This document shows, piece after piece, positions 47,695-62,756 of a DNA stretch of 64,000 nt. The notes under the pieces are model-generated. The model did not search any database. It was not told the origin of the DNA and saw only the letters and a list, made by a program, of their open reading frames with translations. The translations under genes and the position numbers were made by a program. Position 1 is the stretch's first letter, and each line of letters starts with the position of its first letter. Source of the stretch: Panopea generosa (Eukaryota > Mollusca > Bivalvia > Adapedonta > Hiatellidae); contig CM055895.1 of NCBI GenBank assembly GCA_029582155.1, positions 19,083,004 through 19,147,003 on the forward strand, given 5' to 3'.

Positions 47695-50600
47695 ATGAGA
47701 AAATTTGTAAGTATATGAAAAGGTTTACAAGTGTTGCATGAGAAAATTTGTTAGTATATGAAAAGGTTTACAAGTGCTGTATGAAAAGGGTTGAGGTGTA
47801 TAGGAAGATGCATGTTGTATGAGAACATTTTGTAAAGTATGAAAAAGTTTGGGTTGTATGAGAAGGTTTGCACTGTATGAGAAGGTTTGTGATGTATGAG
47901 ATGTAAGCTGTATGTGAAGGTTTGCACTGTATGAGAACGTTTGTGTTATATGTGAAGGTTTGTGTTGTATGAGTAGGTTTGTGTTGTATGAGATGTATGC
48001 TGTATGAGAAGGTTTGTACTGTATGAGAAGGTTTGTGTTGTATGAGATGTATGCTGTATGAGAAGGTTTGCACTGTATGAGAAGGTTTGTGTTGTATGAG
48101 ATGTATGCTGTATGAGAAGGTTTGCACTGTATGAGAAGGTTTGTGTTGTATGAGATGTAAGCTGTATGTGAAGGTTTGCACTGTATGAGAACGTTTGTGT
48201 TATATGTGAAGGTTTGTGTTGTATGAGAAGGTTTGTGTTGTATGAGATGTATGCTGTATGAGAAAGTTTGTGTTGTATTAGAAGGTTTGTGTTGTATGAT
48301 ATGTATGCTGTATGAGAAGGTTTGTACTGTATGAGATGTATGCTGTATGAGAATGTTTGTACTGTATGAGAAGGTTTGTGTTGTATGAGTTGTATGCTGT
48401 ACGAGAAGGTTTGTGTTGTATTAGAAGGTTTGTTTTGTATTAGAGGGTCTGTGCTGTATTAGAAGGTTTTTACTGTATGAGATGTATGCTGTATGAGAAG
48501 GTTTGTACTGTATAAGAAGGTTTGTGTTGTATTAGAAGGTTTGTGTTGTATGAGATGTATGCTGTATGAGATGTATGCTGTATGAGAAGGTTTGTGTTGT
48601 ATGAGATGTATGCTGTATGAGAAGGTTTGTGCTGTATGAGATGTATGCTGTATGAGAAGGTTTGTGTTGTATGAGATGTATGCTGTATGAGAAGGTTTGT
48701 ACTGTATGAGAAGGTTTGTGCTGTATGAGATGTATGCTGTATGAGAAGGTTTGTGTTGTATGAGATGTATGCTGTATGAGAAGGTTTGTGCTGTATGAGA
48801 TGTATGCTGTATGAGAAGGTTTGTGCTGTATGAGATGTATGCTGTATGAGAAGGTTTGTGTTGTATTAGAAGGTTTGTGTTGTATTAGAAGGTTTGTGCT
48901 GTATGAGATGTATGCAGTATGAGAATGTTTGTACTGTATGAGAAGGTTTGTGCTGTATGAGAAGGTTTGTGCTGTATGAGATGTATGCTGTATGAGAAGG
49001 TTTGTGTTGCATGAGAAGGTTTGCTGTAAGAGAAGGTTTGTACTATATGAGAAGATTTGTGTTGTATGAGATGTATGCTGTATGAGAAGGTTTGTGTTGT
49101 ATTAGAAGGTTTGTACTGTATGAGAAGGTTTGTGTTGTACTAGATGTATGCTGTATGAAAAGGTTTGTGTTGTATTAGAAGGTTTGTGTTGTATGAGATG
49201 TATGCTGTATGAGAAGGTTTGTACTGTATGAGAAGGTTTGTGTTATATGAAAAGGTTTATGTTGTATTAGAAGGTTTGTGCTGTATGAGAAGTGTTGTGC
49301 TGTATTAGAAGGTTTGTGCTGTATGAGATGTATGCTGTATGAGAAGGTTTGTACTGTACGAGAAGGTTTGTGTTATATGAAAAGGTTTATGTTGTATTAG
49401 AAGGTTTGTGCTGTATGAGAAGGTTTGTGTTGTATTAGAAGGTTTGTGCTGTATGAGATGTATGCTTTATGAGAAGTTTTGTACTGTAATAGAAGGTGTG
49501 TGCTGTATGAGAAGTTTTGTACTGTATTAGAAGTTTTGTACTATAGTAGAAGGTTTGTGCTGTATGAGAAGGTTTGTGTTGTATAACAAGGTTTGTGCTG
49601 TACGAGATGTATGCTGTATGAGAAGTTTTGTACTGTATTAGAAGGCTTGTGTTATATGCAAAGGTTTATGTTGTATTAGAAGGTTTGTGCTGTATGAGAA
49701 GGTTTGTGTTGTATTAGAAGGTTTGTGCAGTATGAGAAGGTTTGTGCTGTATTAAAAGGTTGTTGTATGAGATGTATGCTCTGAGAAGTTTTGTACTGTA
49801 ATAGAAGGTTTGTGTTATATGAAAAGGTTTATTTTGTATTAGAAGGTTTATGCTGTATGAGAATTTTGTGTTGTATTAGAAGGTTTGTGTTGTATGAGAT
49901 GTATGCTGTATGAGATGGTTTGTGTTGCATGAGAAGGTTTGCTGTATGAGATGTATGCTGTATGAGAAGGTTTGTGTTGTATTAGAAGGTTTTTGTTGTA
50001 TGAGATGTATACTGTATGAGAAGATTTGTACTGTATGAGAAGGTTTGTGCTGTATTAGAAGGTTTGTGTTATATGAAAAGGTTTATGTTGTATAATATTA
50101 AAAAGTTTGTGCTGTATGAGAAGTTTTGTGTTGTATTAGAAGGTTTGTGCTGTATGAGATGTATGCTGTATGAGAAGGTTTGTGCTGTATGAGAAGGTTT
50201 GTGTTGTATTAGAAGGTTTGTGCTGTATGAGAAGTTTTATGCTGTATTAGAAGGTTTGTGTTATATGAAAAGGTTTATGTTGTATTAAAAGGTTTGTGCT
50301 GTATGAGAAGGTTTGTGTTGTATTAGAAGGTTTGTGCTGTATGAGATGTATGCTGTATGAGAAGGTTTGTACTGTATGAGATGTATGCTGTATGAGAAGG
50401 TTTGTACTGTATGAGAAGGTTTGTACTGTATGAGAAGGTTTGTGCTGTATGAGATGTATGCTGTATGAGAAGGTTTGTGTTGTATTAGAAGGTTTGTGTT
50501 GTATGAGATGTATGCTGTATGAGAAGGTTTGTACTGTATGAGAAGGTTTGTGTTATATGAAAAGGTTTATGTTGTATTAGACGGTTTGTGCTGTATGAGA

Positions 50601-50750
50601 AGGTTTGTGCTGTATGAGAAGGTTTGAGTTGTATGAGAAGATTTGTGTTGTATGAGAAAGTTTGTTTTGTATAAGAAGATTTGTGTTGTATGAGAAAGTT
50701 TGTGTTGTATGAGAACGGTTGTGCTATATGAGAAGGTTAAAGGTTTAAGA
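47695..50750. repeat. About 3-kb mosaic array of 19-bp and 16-bp units
   Basis: Built from two related units, gagaaggtttgtgytgtat (19 bp) and gagatgtatgctgtat (16 bp), in irregular alternation, with variants attagaagg, gtactg, gttata and gcatgag. More degenerate related phrases begin near 47330. Minus-strand frames read as Thr/Ser/His/Gln-rich repeats and are artefacts. It is the largest array in the window. Confidence 0.95.
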
Positions 50751-50759
50751 TTTAGATGT

Positions 50760-51240
50760 GTATCACTTTGAAAGGTTTGTCTCAAGGTTAACTCATGTGG
50801 TGATGGTCTTCCATAGATTACAAGCATATATATAGGTCAAACATGACATGGTTTTAAATTAGGGTGACATAGTTACAGTAGTTACACTTCTGCATGACAG
50901 GTAATTTATACATTAATTAGATAACATTAGATACCACCAATGTATTATTCAGTTACATGTAAGTGTGGTTTTGTAAAATAACCATTTTACTATAAGAAAT
51001 GGTCGCCATTCATAAGTCAGAAAGCAGCTCAGCATATCATGCACTTATAATCAATGTTTCACAAAACTATTCTTTTTAACAAATTCATGATTATGATAAT
51101 GGCCTTTGTTTTATTTTTCAGTACTGGTTTAATTTACAATAGCTGAACATTGCCCTCAGTTGCATCTTGACATTAAAGCTTTCTGATTCACACATGTGAG
51201 TTTATATATATTCTTGATACTGGTATAACTAGTTTGATTT
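50760..51240. other. Spacer, nothing recognised
   Basis: AT-rich sequence with no coding or repeat structure seen. Confidence 0.45.
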
Positions 51241-51246
51241 TGGAAA

Positions 51247-52785
<1,539 letters not shown>

Positions 52786-52789
52786 TTCA

Positions 52790-53165
52790 TATTGATCATT
52801 CACAGTCAGTTTTGTCAGGTTACATTGATCATTCGCAGTAAATTTTGCTGGGTAACATTGATCATTCGCAGTAAGTTTTGTCGGGTTACATTGATCATTT
52901 GCAGTAAGTTTTGTCAGATTACATTGATCATTCACAGTAAGTGTTGTCGGGTTACATTGTTCATTCACAGTAAGTTTTGTCAGGTTACATCGAACATTCA
53001 CAGTAAGTATTGTTGGGTTACATGTTTTGTCGGGTTATATTGATCATTCACAGTAAGTTTTGTCAGGTTACATTGATCAGTCACAGTAAGTTTTGTCAGA
53101 TTACATTGATCAGTCACAGTAAGTTTTGTCAGATTACATTGATCATTCACAGTAAGTTTTGTCGT
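52790..53165. repeat. 33-bp tandem repeat, about 11 copies
   Basis: Unit ttgatcattcgcagtaagtt plus ttgtcgggttaca. The 11-codon period (VNDQCNLTKLT on the minus strand) explains the open frame there. Confidence 0.9.
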
Positions 53166-53189
53166 TTGCTATGGAGATGAAGCCCAGGC

Positions 53190-53980
53190 AAAATGTGTAA
53201 TTCATATCTAAAGGTTCACATTTTGGTCAAAAGTCACTTAGCAGGGATGCAAAAAGGACATACAAAGATAGACTTCAGGCTGACTGTTCCTTTTCAGCAA
53301 GTTTCAGTTACTGATGGTTCAAGAAAAGAAACAAGGACAAGATTCTTCATTCCATTTTTGAAAATCTGCACCTTGTCAGAAAAAAATCAAACTGGAATGC
53401 CATTAAACCTCATTGTAATCCCTTCCAGTAAGTGTCACCTAAATCAAACCACAGACATAGGAGGATTTCTAAGGACAAAATGTTTAAATGCAATAAGAGG
53501 CTCATGGGCCTTAATGGTCACCCAATTATCTAAAAAACATTCACATAAGTCTATTCAGCCATTAGAAATAACGTTTTTGTCAATTTTTCTTATATAGATT
53601 TAGTAAAGTAGGCCCCAACCCCAGAACCAAGCCGTGAAAGCCTGGGACATGCAATTCACAATTTTAATAAAGGACCCATATACATCCATAATCATGCTTA
53701 CCATTTGGTTCCCAATGCTTCCTATATTGAGAAGATTTTCGAAGTTTACCTTGATTTTGACTGTTTTGGACCTGCCCCAAAGGCCCCAGGGGTGTCGGGG
53801 ACTATGCAATTCACAATTTTGATTCACCCTTAGGTACCAAAGCTGCATACAACGATTCATTACGATTGAGCATACAATTTTTGAGAAAAAGTCGAAAAAT
53901 GTCAATTGTTTACAGATGCAGGACACACGGCGACAGACAAAATACAATCTCAAAAAGTCCCTCAGGTGACCAAAATATGT
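53190..53980. mobile_element. Dispersed repeat, probably two fragments
   Basis: About 53497-53975 begins aagaggctcatgggccttaa with tggtcacc and ends gtccctcaggtgaccaaa, a partly inverted arrangement. It contains diverged duplicated parts (tgcaattcacaattttaata near 53650 and again near 53806). The 53193-53597 and 53600-54217 open frames in it have no recognised domain. Confidence 0.4.
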
Positions 53981-55070
53981 AAAGGGCCATAATTCAGTAA
54001 AAAACGATATATCCAGAACATAAATACGACAATACGTCACACTTCCCACCAAGTTTCTGCTTAATCTGACCACAGGTGTAGAAGTTCTCCAGACAATAAA
54101 TACATAGTTATCACATATTTCGTGACAATTTATTATTTTTTTTGTTACAATATCCAATTTCCAGAACAGAGGGTTTCTGGTTATAAAGGGTTCTTGCATT
54201 ACATATATAGAAGTCAATAATGAGATTATCAGTATGGTTTTAGCAATATCTTATTTAATTTCAACCATTTTTATTATTATCAAAAATTGTGTTTTGGGGA
54301 AGTTTATGAGACTTTAAGAGAAATTCTGAAAATGAAAGATTTTAGTATGTTTTAAGCAATGACAGCCATATTGAATTTTTGGCAACAAGGAAAAAAACAA
54401 AGGCTGGACAGATGGCTCACTCGTTCACAGTTTTGCAAATCACGTCATCTCTGTTAAATTTCTTGTCAGAATATGATACATGTACATGTATATAGATTTA
54501 CCAATGAGCTCATTAACTACTGGCATCATAATATACTTTTCCACATTGAATCTCTTTCGAAATATACTCAATTTGTTGTTCCTTGCAAAATGTAGAATTT
54601 GCACTTGTGACACCATTTTAAAAATAACATGACTGGTTTAATTATAATTTTTCACAAACTTTATATAACAAACTCATCCAGCCTGTTCTCTGAAAAAAGC
54701 TAAGACTGCAAATCTAAATTTTGAGGTTAAAAGTCGTCTCACTTCTGTAAAACAGATCTTATATCAAAATAATGACCTTGTGATTAGAGCAGTAAAAATC
54801 ATGACAAGATTCTGAAAAAAGCATGCAACTATCTTGTGGATGATCAACTTCTTGGAAAGAATTGTTCAACTCATCACTTTGGTTAAAAGGTAAACAGGTA
54901 AAAGATCATTTTAAAAGCACACTTTTTACGAACACACTAACGATAGTTGATGCACTTCAGGACCCAGTGGTTTTTGTTGACCATTTTGCAGCACTAATAG
55001 CATAAAAAATATTATATTGGAGGATGACTTCTGATGTCCTGGGTTGACAGAGATATTACCAGTGAGTAAA
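53980..55070. other. Non-coding stretch, nothing recognised
   Basis: AT-rich; no coding evidence, no tRNA fold, no tandem repeat. Confidence 0.45.
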
Positions 55071-55074
55071 GATT

Positions 55075-55235
55075 GACCGATTGATTGAATATTTAGCGTA
55101 ATTTTTATGCCATCGATCGCTAACAGATGATCAGTTAACCTTCAACCACTGTTTCCTTGGATCCTTGAAGATTAACCAGTACTCAACCGCACACCATCTC
55201 CACAAGTAACTGATAACTTTCCAACTTGAATCAGT
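55075..55235 (-). mobile_element. Truncated SINE with GATT tail
   Basis: The body phrases tatttagcgtaatttttatg, taacagatgatcagttaacc and caacttgaatcag match 9708-9885; the tRNA head is absent. Confidence 0.6.
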
Positions 55236-55239
55236 TCTT

Positions 55240-55920
55240 TGTGGAAACAAACAATTACAGGATGCAGTTTGGATAAAATGAAACAGTCTATGAATTAAAT
55301 GAGTCCTTTTGTTGCTAATATCCTGGTTGTTTGCCTCTATGAACAAAGGTAAAAATTCAAAGAATCATGAAAATACATGACATATCTATTCACTTACGTT
55401 TTATACAGTCTTACATAACACAAATTCTTTTAACTGTCCAGCCGCTGATGTAAATTGATGAATATTAACTGAAATACTATAAGATATATTTATAATTATG
55501 TTTATAGATATTTAAAAGTTATTTTACAATTTAAATTATTTGTTACAAAAAAAAAGACATGTTTGGCTATTGCAACGACGACTGGGTATCTAATATTCTG
55601 CTGTTTTTTTGTCGTTATAGATAGTACTTTTAATGTGGTAGGCATACAAAAAGTTCTGAATTTATAGCACATGCATAAAAAAAAAAGAAACAAACACATT
55701 TGTATAATAGCATAAATGATCGATTTTCACGAACAGCACAAAGATTTGGTCTTTGCGCGTGTTCAAATCGATATTTTGAATAAACAAAGCACTACCTTTT
55801 AAAAGTATACCGGCCTTTCTTTTATTAATATAAATAATTTGATTCGAACGTCAATTTAAATAGCAATATTGAGAACACAATTTCAATTTTCTCCTGTATT
55901 TATTGTGTTATTGGACATAT
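55240..55920. other. Spacer, nothing recognised
   Basis: AT-rich sequence without visible features. Confidence 0.45.
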
Positions 55921-55924
55921 GTGC

Positions 55925-56765
55925 CAACATTTAGTGTCATTGGACATGCATGCCAACAATGAGGGTTATTGGACATATGTGCAAACATTTAGCGTTATTG
56001 GACATACGTGCCAACATTGAGTGTTACTGGACATGCGTGCCAACATTGAGTGTTACTGGACATACATGCCACCATTGAGTTTAATTGGACGTGAGTGCCA
56101 ACATTGAGTTTTATTGGACATACATGTAAACATTGAGTGTTATTGGACATACATGCCAACATTGAGTGTTATTGGACATACATGCCAACATTGAGTGTTA
56201 TTGGACATACATATCAACATTGAGTTTTATTGGACATACATTTCAACATTGAGTGTTATTGCACAAACATGCCAACATTGAGTGTTACTGGACATACATG
56301 CCACATTGAGTGTTATTGGACATACATGCCAACATTGAGTGTTATTGGACATACATGCCAACATTGAGTGTTATTGGACATACATATCAACATTGAGTTT
56401 TATTGGACATACATTTCAACATTGAGTGTTATTGCACATACATGCCAACATTGAGTGTTATTGCACATACATGCCAACATTGAGTTTTATTGGACATACA
56501 TGCCAACATTGAGTTTTAAACATTGAGTTTTATTGGACATACATGCCAACATTGAGTTTTATTGGACAAACATGCCAACATTGAGTTTTACTGGACATGC
56601 GTGCCATCACTGAGTGTCATTAAACATACATGTCAACATTGAATGTTATTGGACATATATGCCAACATTCGTGTTATTGGACATATATGCCAACATTCGT
56701 ATTATTGGACATACATGCCAACATTTAGTGTTATTTGACATACATGCCAACATTAAAAATTATTG
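55925..56765. repeat. 29-bp minisatellite, block 1, about 29 copies
   Basis: Unit acattgagtgttattggaca plus tacatgcca. More diverged at both ends (tttagtgtcattggacatgc on the left; attcgtgttattgg on the right) and most regular in the centre. Confidence 0.95.
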
Positions 56766-57474
56766 GACATACCATTATAAATTTCTTATAAAAGTTACTC
56801 ATCCCCTTTTCAATCATCCAATTTTTTTTATTGTATGCTTTATGAGAGTATATTAGGAAAAAAACGCTGGAAGTGTCTTAAAAATAAAATTATTTGTATA
56901 ATAAATAAAAAGCATCTCATTATCATAAAAAAATAAAATCTTATTGGTTTAGTTTATCAAATCCTGTAAAACGTGATTAAATCAAATTGTAGTGGTAAAC
57001 TTGAAACGAAATCCCCATTCCAAAAATAGACTGCACTTAAATACTGCTTAACATTGTCACATCATCATTCGGACTGAAACAACTTTTACAACGCATGAAC
57101 CTGTTTCATGGATCAATTTGAAATCAAAATGAAATCACATGACTCAATTAATACGCCCCCAAAATATGTTGCAATTTTAAGCGGGAAATCTATTTTAGTC
57201 TAACCTAGGTGCGTAGCTCAAGCTAGGAAACCCCTTTTCAATATGTTATTTTAGCATGTTTAAAAAGATATACTTTTGGTATTGCAGGGTCAATGAGTAT
57301 ATAAAGGCACGATCTATTGGAAAAAAATGTTTATAGCAAATTTTAAAATTTTGAAAAATCCTTATAAATTCCCTTTAAAATCAAAGAAATGATCAGATCT
57401 TAAATCTTACTTGTCTTGACCAAAATTAATGTTCACACGCCATGGCGAGCGGACGAGTGGAATTTTCCAGTTTT
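56766..57474. other. 710-bp non-repeat segment inside the 29-bp array
   Basis: Unique-looking sequence between two blocks of the same minisatellite. It has a small CpG-richer end (catggcgagcggacgagtgg at 57442). No terminal repeats or coding frame recognised. Confidence 0.6.
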
Positions 57475-57885
57475 GCATACATGCCAACATCGAGTGTTAT
57501 TGGACATACATGTCAACATTGAGTGTTATTGGACATACATGCCAACATTGAGTGTTATTGGACATACATGCCAACATTGAGTTTTATTGGACATACATGC
57601 CAACATTGAGTGTTATTGGACATACATGTCAACATTGAGTTTGATTGAACATACATGCCAACATTGAGTGTTACTGGACATACATGCCAACATTGAGTTT
57701 TATTGGACATACATGTCAACATTGAGTGTTATTGGACATACATGCCAACATTGAGTGTTATTGGACATACATGTCAACATTGAGTTTTATTGGACATACA
57801 TGCCAACATTGAGTTTTATTGGACATACAATCATGCCAACATTGAGTGTTACTGGACATACATGCCAATATTGAGTTTTAATAAG
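57475..57885. repeat. 29-bp minisatellite, block 2, about 14 copies
   Basis: Same unit as 55925-56765, with fewer point changes. Confidence 0.95.
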
Positions 57886-57889
57886 TTCA

Positions 57890-58860
57890 TACAAAATTAA
57901 AAACCAACGCAATATAGAGATAACAATCTTAATGAAAGATTGCAAAATTACCACAAACAGAAATGATAAGATAAAACTAATGACAACAAAATTTGATTTG
58001 TCAAAATTTGCCAGGGGCAAAATAACAAAATAATTTACTGTTTAACAGTATGTTGCCTGCCAATCTTGTTTATGTATACCATGTCTGTAAACATCATCTA
58101 ATCTTATGTAACAATCAATGTTCTTCATAATTTCTCTAATTTACAAACTAGCATGATGCAGCAAATAAAAAAATAAGGCACATAGTTTTTATTTTCTGAA
58201 ACTAAGAATATGGTATTTTATACCAACTATCCATTATACAAGTTAGGTGCTGTTATTTATGTACATGTAGCAATATTCAACATAATTATTAAATGGCATC
58301 CAGTATTACAGAATACTCTATCTGACTCCAACTACATGACACGGGGTGGTGTATACGTGGGCTTAGACAGGTATACCTGGTGGTCAGTACTTATATTAAA
58401 CAAAAATCAAAGTTAATAAAGCAGGACAGTGATTTCATTGGGTTACATTAAATAGTCCAAGATTGCTATCAGTGATAGCGCATGAATTAGGACAAATCTG
58501 CATGGACTGATACAGGCTAAAATCTGTTACATGTCATACACAAGGTCTAGCCAATAAAGATGATAAAAACTGCCTAATTTTGATAATCAAGCAGAACAGG
58601 ATTGTATCAAACAGTCATGTCTTGTATGTCACTACTGCTAACCTGTGATAGAAGAGACAGTGTGCAAGAAATCCAAGTGTGACACTGACCTTTAAGCTAT
58701 GGACTGGAATCTTGCACATGAAAGTTACAGCCCCTGATGGACACACAGATGGAAACACATACACAGAATGGCCATTGTGTTGACCATTGCAAGTGGGCTT
58801 GACAATATAATCCCAACCACATGATTTGTAAAATTGAACTATTTTTGTACAAATGTATGC
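57890..58860. other. Spacer, nothing recognised
   Basis: No coding or RNA feature seen. Near 58675-58745, gtgtgacactgacctttaag resembles the CTTGACC-rich repeat family. Confidence 0.4.
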
Positions 58861-59965
58861 CAAACTATTTTTTGTTTTCCACATAGTATACTTATGCAAA
58901 ATTCTTAGATCCTCTGATAGGGCTCCTGTACATCACATTGTCTTGATTTGTAGAATATTCCATCCCTTGCTGATCTAAGTATAGTTTACATCATACATAA
59001 ACAATAAGGTTTTGAAATTTTACATTTACAACTCTTATTGGTAATTCAATCCTTATTGAACTAAATCTAATTTGCTACGACTAGACAATGCTTCAGATCT
59101 CAAACTGAAAATAATTATTGAAGCAACAGATGAGAAAATGAGATATTTTCCTGTAGTACCATATTCATATCTAAAACTCAAAATCCCCTATCTTGATCAC
59201 AATATACAAAAGACTTCAAACATTTGCTCATGGTAATAATTTATGTAAATTATCAAATTTGACTGACTGGCTGTTGACTTTTTATCCTCCTGGTCTCAAA
59301 GTTCCCCTATTTATAATATTAAGTTTCAAGAAGAGTTTTAAAAATCCACAAGTTTCAAAAAGGCCCCTGCTGGTCCATATTATATATATTACATCTCCTC
59401 TCAAGAGTTATGACTAAACAATGCTCCAGATATCAAACTAAAGAAAACAAAATTGCTCTAACAGATGCAAAGCTGAGATATTTGTTTTCCTGTAGCATTT
59501 TATGTAAAAAATCAAGATCCCCTTATGAGACCTCAATGGACATTAACTCCTTTGTCAGATCGAACTTGAAAACCCTACTCAGTGGGATCATTAATACCAA
59601 ATATGAAAACATTTGCTCAGCTATTTCTAGAAGATTTTTAAATTAAAATTTCCCCTATGTAAAACTGACAAGCCCCTTGAGTATACAATACTATAAATAC
59701 AATATATAATTTTACACTAGGATCATAGAAACCTTGGAAAACATCTCTAAGCAATTATACAGGCAAAATATTGAAAAAATTGAACAAAAAATAATATTGT
59801 TATAAGTCCCTGGGATGGGGCTAATTTTGACCATAGGGTCATGACTTAAACTTGAAAGGGCTTCATGTAAGAACGCTTCAATACGAATTTGGTGACAATC
59901 TGTGATGCGGTTCCAATAGACAGACATTGGACAGCAGATAACGTACACAAAAACTCATCAGAGTC
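58860..59965. mobile_element. Modular dispersed repeat related to 19264-21312
   Basis: Diverged modules near 58865 (ttccacatagtatacttatg), 59150 and 59490 (ttttatgtaaaaaatcaaga, ccccttatgagacctcaatg) and an end with gacagacattggacagcaga. Non-coding. Confidence 0.5.
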
Positions 59966-60403
59966 TTCCGGTGGTCCAATGGAACACTGCTGTATTTCCA
60001 TATTTGTTTATGGGTAGATAGAATTGTAACAGTGTAAATTACGCAGAGCCTTGCTTTGGTTCAGGTAAGCTAAACAAGAGAGTCAGAATGGCCCTAAATC
60101 ACTCACCTGTGATAGAGTAAACAATGCCAGAGACAGCAATTTTTGCAGGTGCTAGAGTGTACATAAATTCATATAATGCGACTTTTGTCGATTCAAGAAC
60201 AGTAACACCCGCTATTGATTATCCAAATTGACCAGTTCATAAACTTGTCCCAAGACATTATAGTTATAAAACAACTGTTTAAGATTAATGACGATCAAAT
60301 ATAAACTGTGAATGCTAGAGTGCACACATCAAATACACAGAATTTTTAACAATACAAAGGCCATAACTGTGACAATAGTTATCGGATTTGACCAGTTAAA
60401 CAA

Positions 60404-61079
60404 CTTGGTCAGTGACAAATAACATTGAAAATGCATACTGAACCTGACCCGTGACAAATAACACTGAAAATACATACTGAACCTGGTCAGTGACAAATAA
60501 CACTGAAAATGCATACTGAACCTGGTCAGTGACAAATAACACTGAAAATACATACTGAACCTGACAAGTGACAAATAACACTGAAAATGCATACTGAACC
60601 TGGTCAGTGACAAATAACACTGAAAATACATACTGAATCTGGTCAGTGACAAATAACACTGAAAATACACACTGAACCTGACAAGTGACAAATAACACTG
60701 AAAATACATACTGAGCCTGACAAGTGACAAATAACACTGAAAATACATACTGAACCTGGTCAGTGACAAATAACACTGAAAATACATACTGAACCTAACA
60801 AGTGACAAATAACACTGAAAATGCATACTGAACCTGGTCAGTGACAAATAATACTGAAAATACATACTGAACCTGGTCAGTGACAAATAACATTGAAAAT
60901 ACATACTGAACCTAGTCAGTGACAAATAACATTGAAAATGCATACTGAACCTGGTCAGTGACAAATAACACTGAAAATACATACTGAGTCTGGTCAGTGA
61001 CAAATAACATTGAAAAATCATACTGAACCTGGCCAGTGATAAATAGCACTGAAAATACATACTGAACCAGATCAGTGAC
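60404..61079. repeat. 39-bp minisatellite, block 1, about 17 copies
   Basis: Unit cagtgacaaataacactgaa plus aatacatactgaacctggt. The 13-codon period gives long minus frames (MYFQCYLSLTRFS); these are artefacts. Confidence 0.95.
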
Positions 61080-61083
61080 ATTT

Positions 61084-61300
61084 TTTTTTTAATGGAGTTT
61101 ATTGTCCTTTTCAACACATTTCAGGTTATATATGGCATATCCAGAAGACCTCAGACTGAGTAGAACCACCATCCTTTCCCAAGTAAATAGAAACTTTCTC
61201 ATATGAAGTTTTTGGAGCGAGTGGGACTCGAAACTATGACCTTAGCAATGAGAGGTAAGTGATCTTGAGATGATGCCTTAGACCACTCGGCCACAGAAAA
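61084..61300 (-). mobile_element. tRNA(Ser/Leu)-like SINE, best-preserved copy, inside the 39-bp array
   Basis: Minus-strand order: head tggccgagtggtctaaggca (A-box, about 61275-61294), B-box gtttcgagtcccactcgctc (about 61212-61232), then body gaaagtttctatttacttgg, gatggtggttctactcagtc and atatccag, and a poly-A tail (plus T-run at 61080-61090). Array sequence lies on both sides. Confidence 0.85.
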
Positions 61301-61304
61301 CCCT

Positions 61305-62220
61305 CTGGTCAGTGACAAACAACACTCAAATACATACTGAACTTGACCAGTGACAAATATTATAACACTGAAAATACATACTGAACCTGACCAGTGACAA
61401 ATAACACTGAAAATACATACTGATCCTGGCAAGTTGACAAATAATACTAAAATACATACTGAACATGACAAGTGACAAATAACACTGAAAATACATACTA
61501 AACCTGGTCAGTGACAAATAACACTGAAAATACAAACTGAACCTGGTCAGTGACAAATAACACTGAAAATACATAGTGAACCTGACCAGTGACAAATAAC
61601 ACTTAAATACATACTGAACCTAGTCAGTGACAAATGACACTGAAAAATACTGAACCTGACCTGAGACAAATAACTCTAAAAATACATACTGAACCTGACA
61701 AGTGAAAAATAACACTAAAATACATACTGAATCTGGTCAGTGACAAATAACACTGAAAATACATACTGAACCTGGTCAGTGACAAATAACACTGAAAATA
61801 CATACTGAGCCTGGTCATTGACAAATAACACTTAAAAACATACTGAACCTAGTCAGTGTCAAATGGCACTGAAAATACATACTGAACCTGACCAGTGACT
61901 AATAACACTAAAATACATACTGGACCTGACAAGTGACAAATAACACTAAAATACATACTGAACCTGACCAGTGACAAATAAGACTGAAAATACATACTGA
62001 ACCAGGTCAGTGACAAATAACACTAAAATACAAACTGAACCTAGTCAGTGACAAATAACACTGAAAATACATACTGAACCTGGTCAGTGATAAATAACAC
62101 TGAAAAAACATACTGAGCCTGGTCAGTGACAAATAACACTAAAATACATACTGAACCTAGTCAGTGACAAATGACACTGAAAATACATACTGAACCTGGT
62201 CAGTGACAAATAACACTAAA
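61305..62220. repeat. 39-bp minisatellite, block 2, about 23 copies
   Basis: Same unit as block 1 but with more single-base deletions (cactaaaatacatac) that vary the period between 36 and 39 bp. Confidence 0.93.
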
Positions 62221-62755
62221 AATATAGATAAACCAAAAATAACCAGACAAATTTGACATCAATAGCGCACACCTTACTGCCATAATTGATGATGCTTTGA
62301 TATAATTTACACAATGTGGAGATAAATATTGAATTGTTCAGCACCAACAGCTCTATTGATGCCACAATTTTGTATAAATAATTCTTGAAATATGAGAATA
62401 AAAATAATCCGATTAAGAGTAACATCTTGCATTAAACTAATGAATAGAATACATTTGACGTAGACAGGGCGACAGCTGGTATAAAGTGCTATCATAAATT
62501 CATATATATCAATATTTATTTACAATTTTTTATATCTGTATATGCAATTCAGTATTGGTCAAGATTGATTCTACTTACATGTATAGAGTAATATGAGGGA
62601 ATATCCAACACCCGTGTTTATCCAAACGATTTAAAATGTGCTATTTAAAAGCACTCTACATGTACTATATTTGTTTTCAGACCCTAGCAAAGCAGCTGCT
62701 ACATTAACACATCCAGCTAACGTTCCATGACAATATATGACTGCAGTTTTGATTA
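62220..62755. other. Spacer, nothing recognised
   Basis: AT-rich; no gene or repeat recognised. Confidence 0.45.
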
Positions 62756-62756
62756 G

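Noticed and set aside
53193-54217. Two open frames of 134 and 205 codons on opposite strands
   Set aside because: No recognisable domain, and they overlap dispersed-repeat sequence with internally duplicated phrases. Composition is not coding-like.
60329-61824. A 262-aa aromatic repeat frame (MYFQCYLSLTRFS) that looks like a membrane protein
   Set aside because: Product of the 39-bp minisatellite. It has no conserved start, the array contains frame-breaking units, and a SINE interrupts it.
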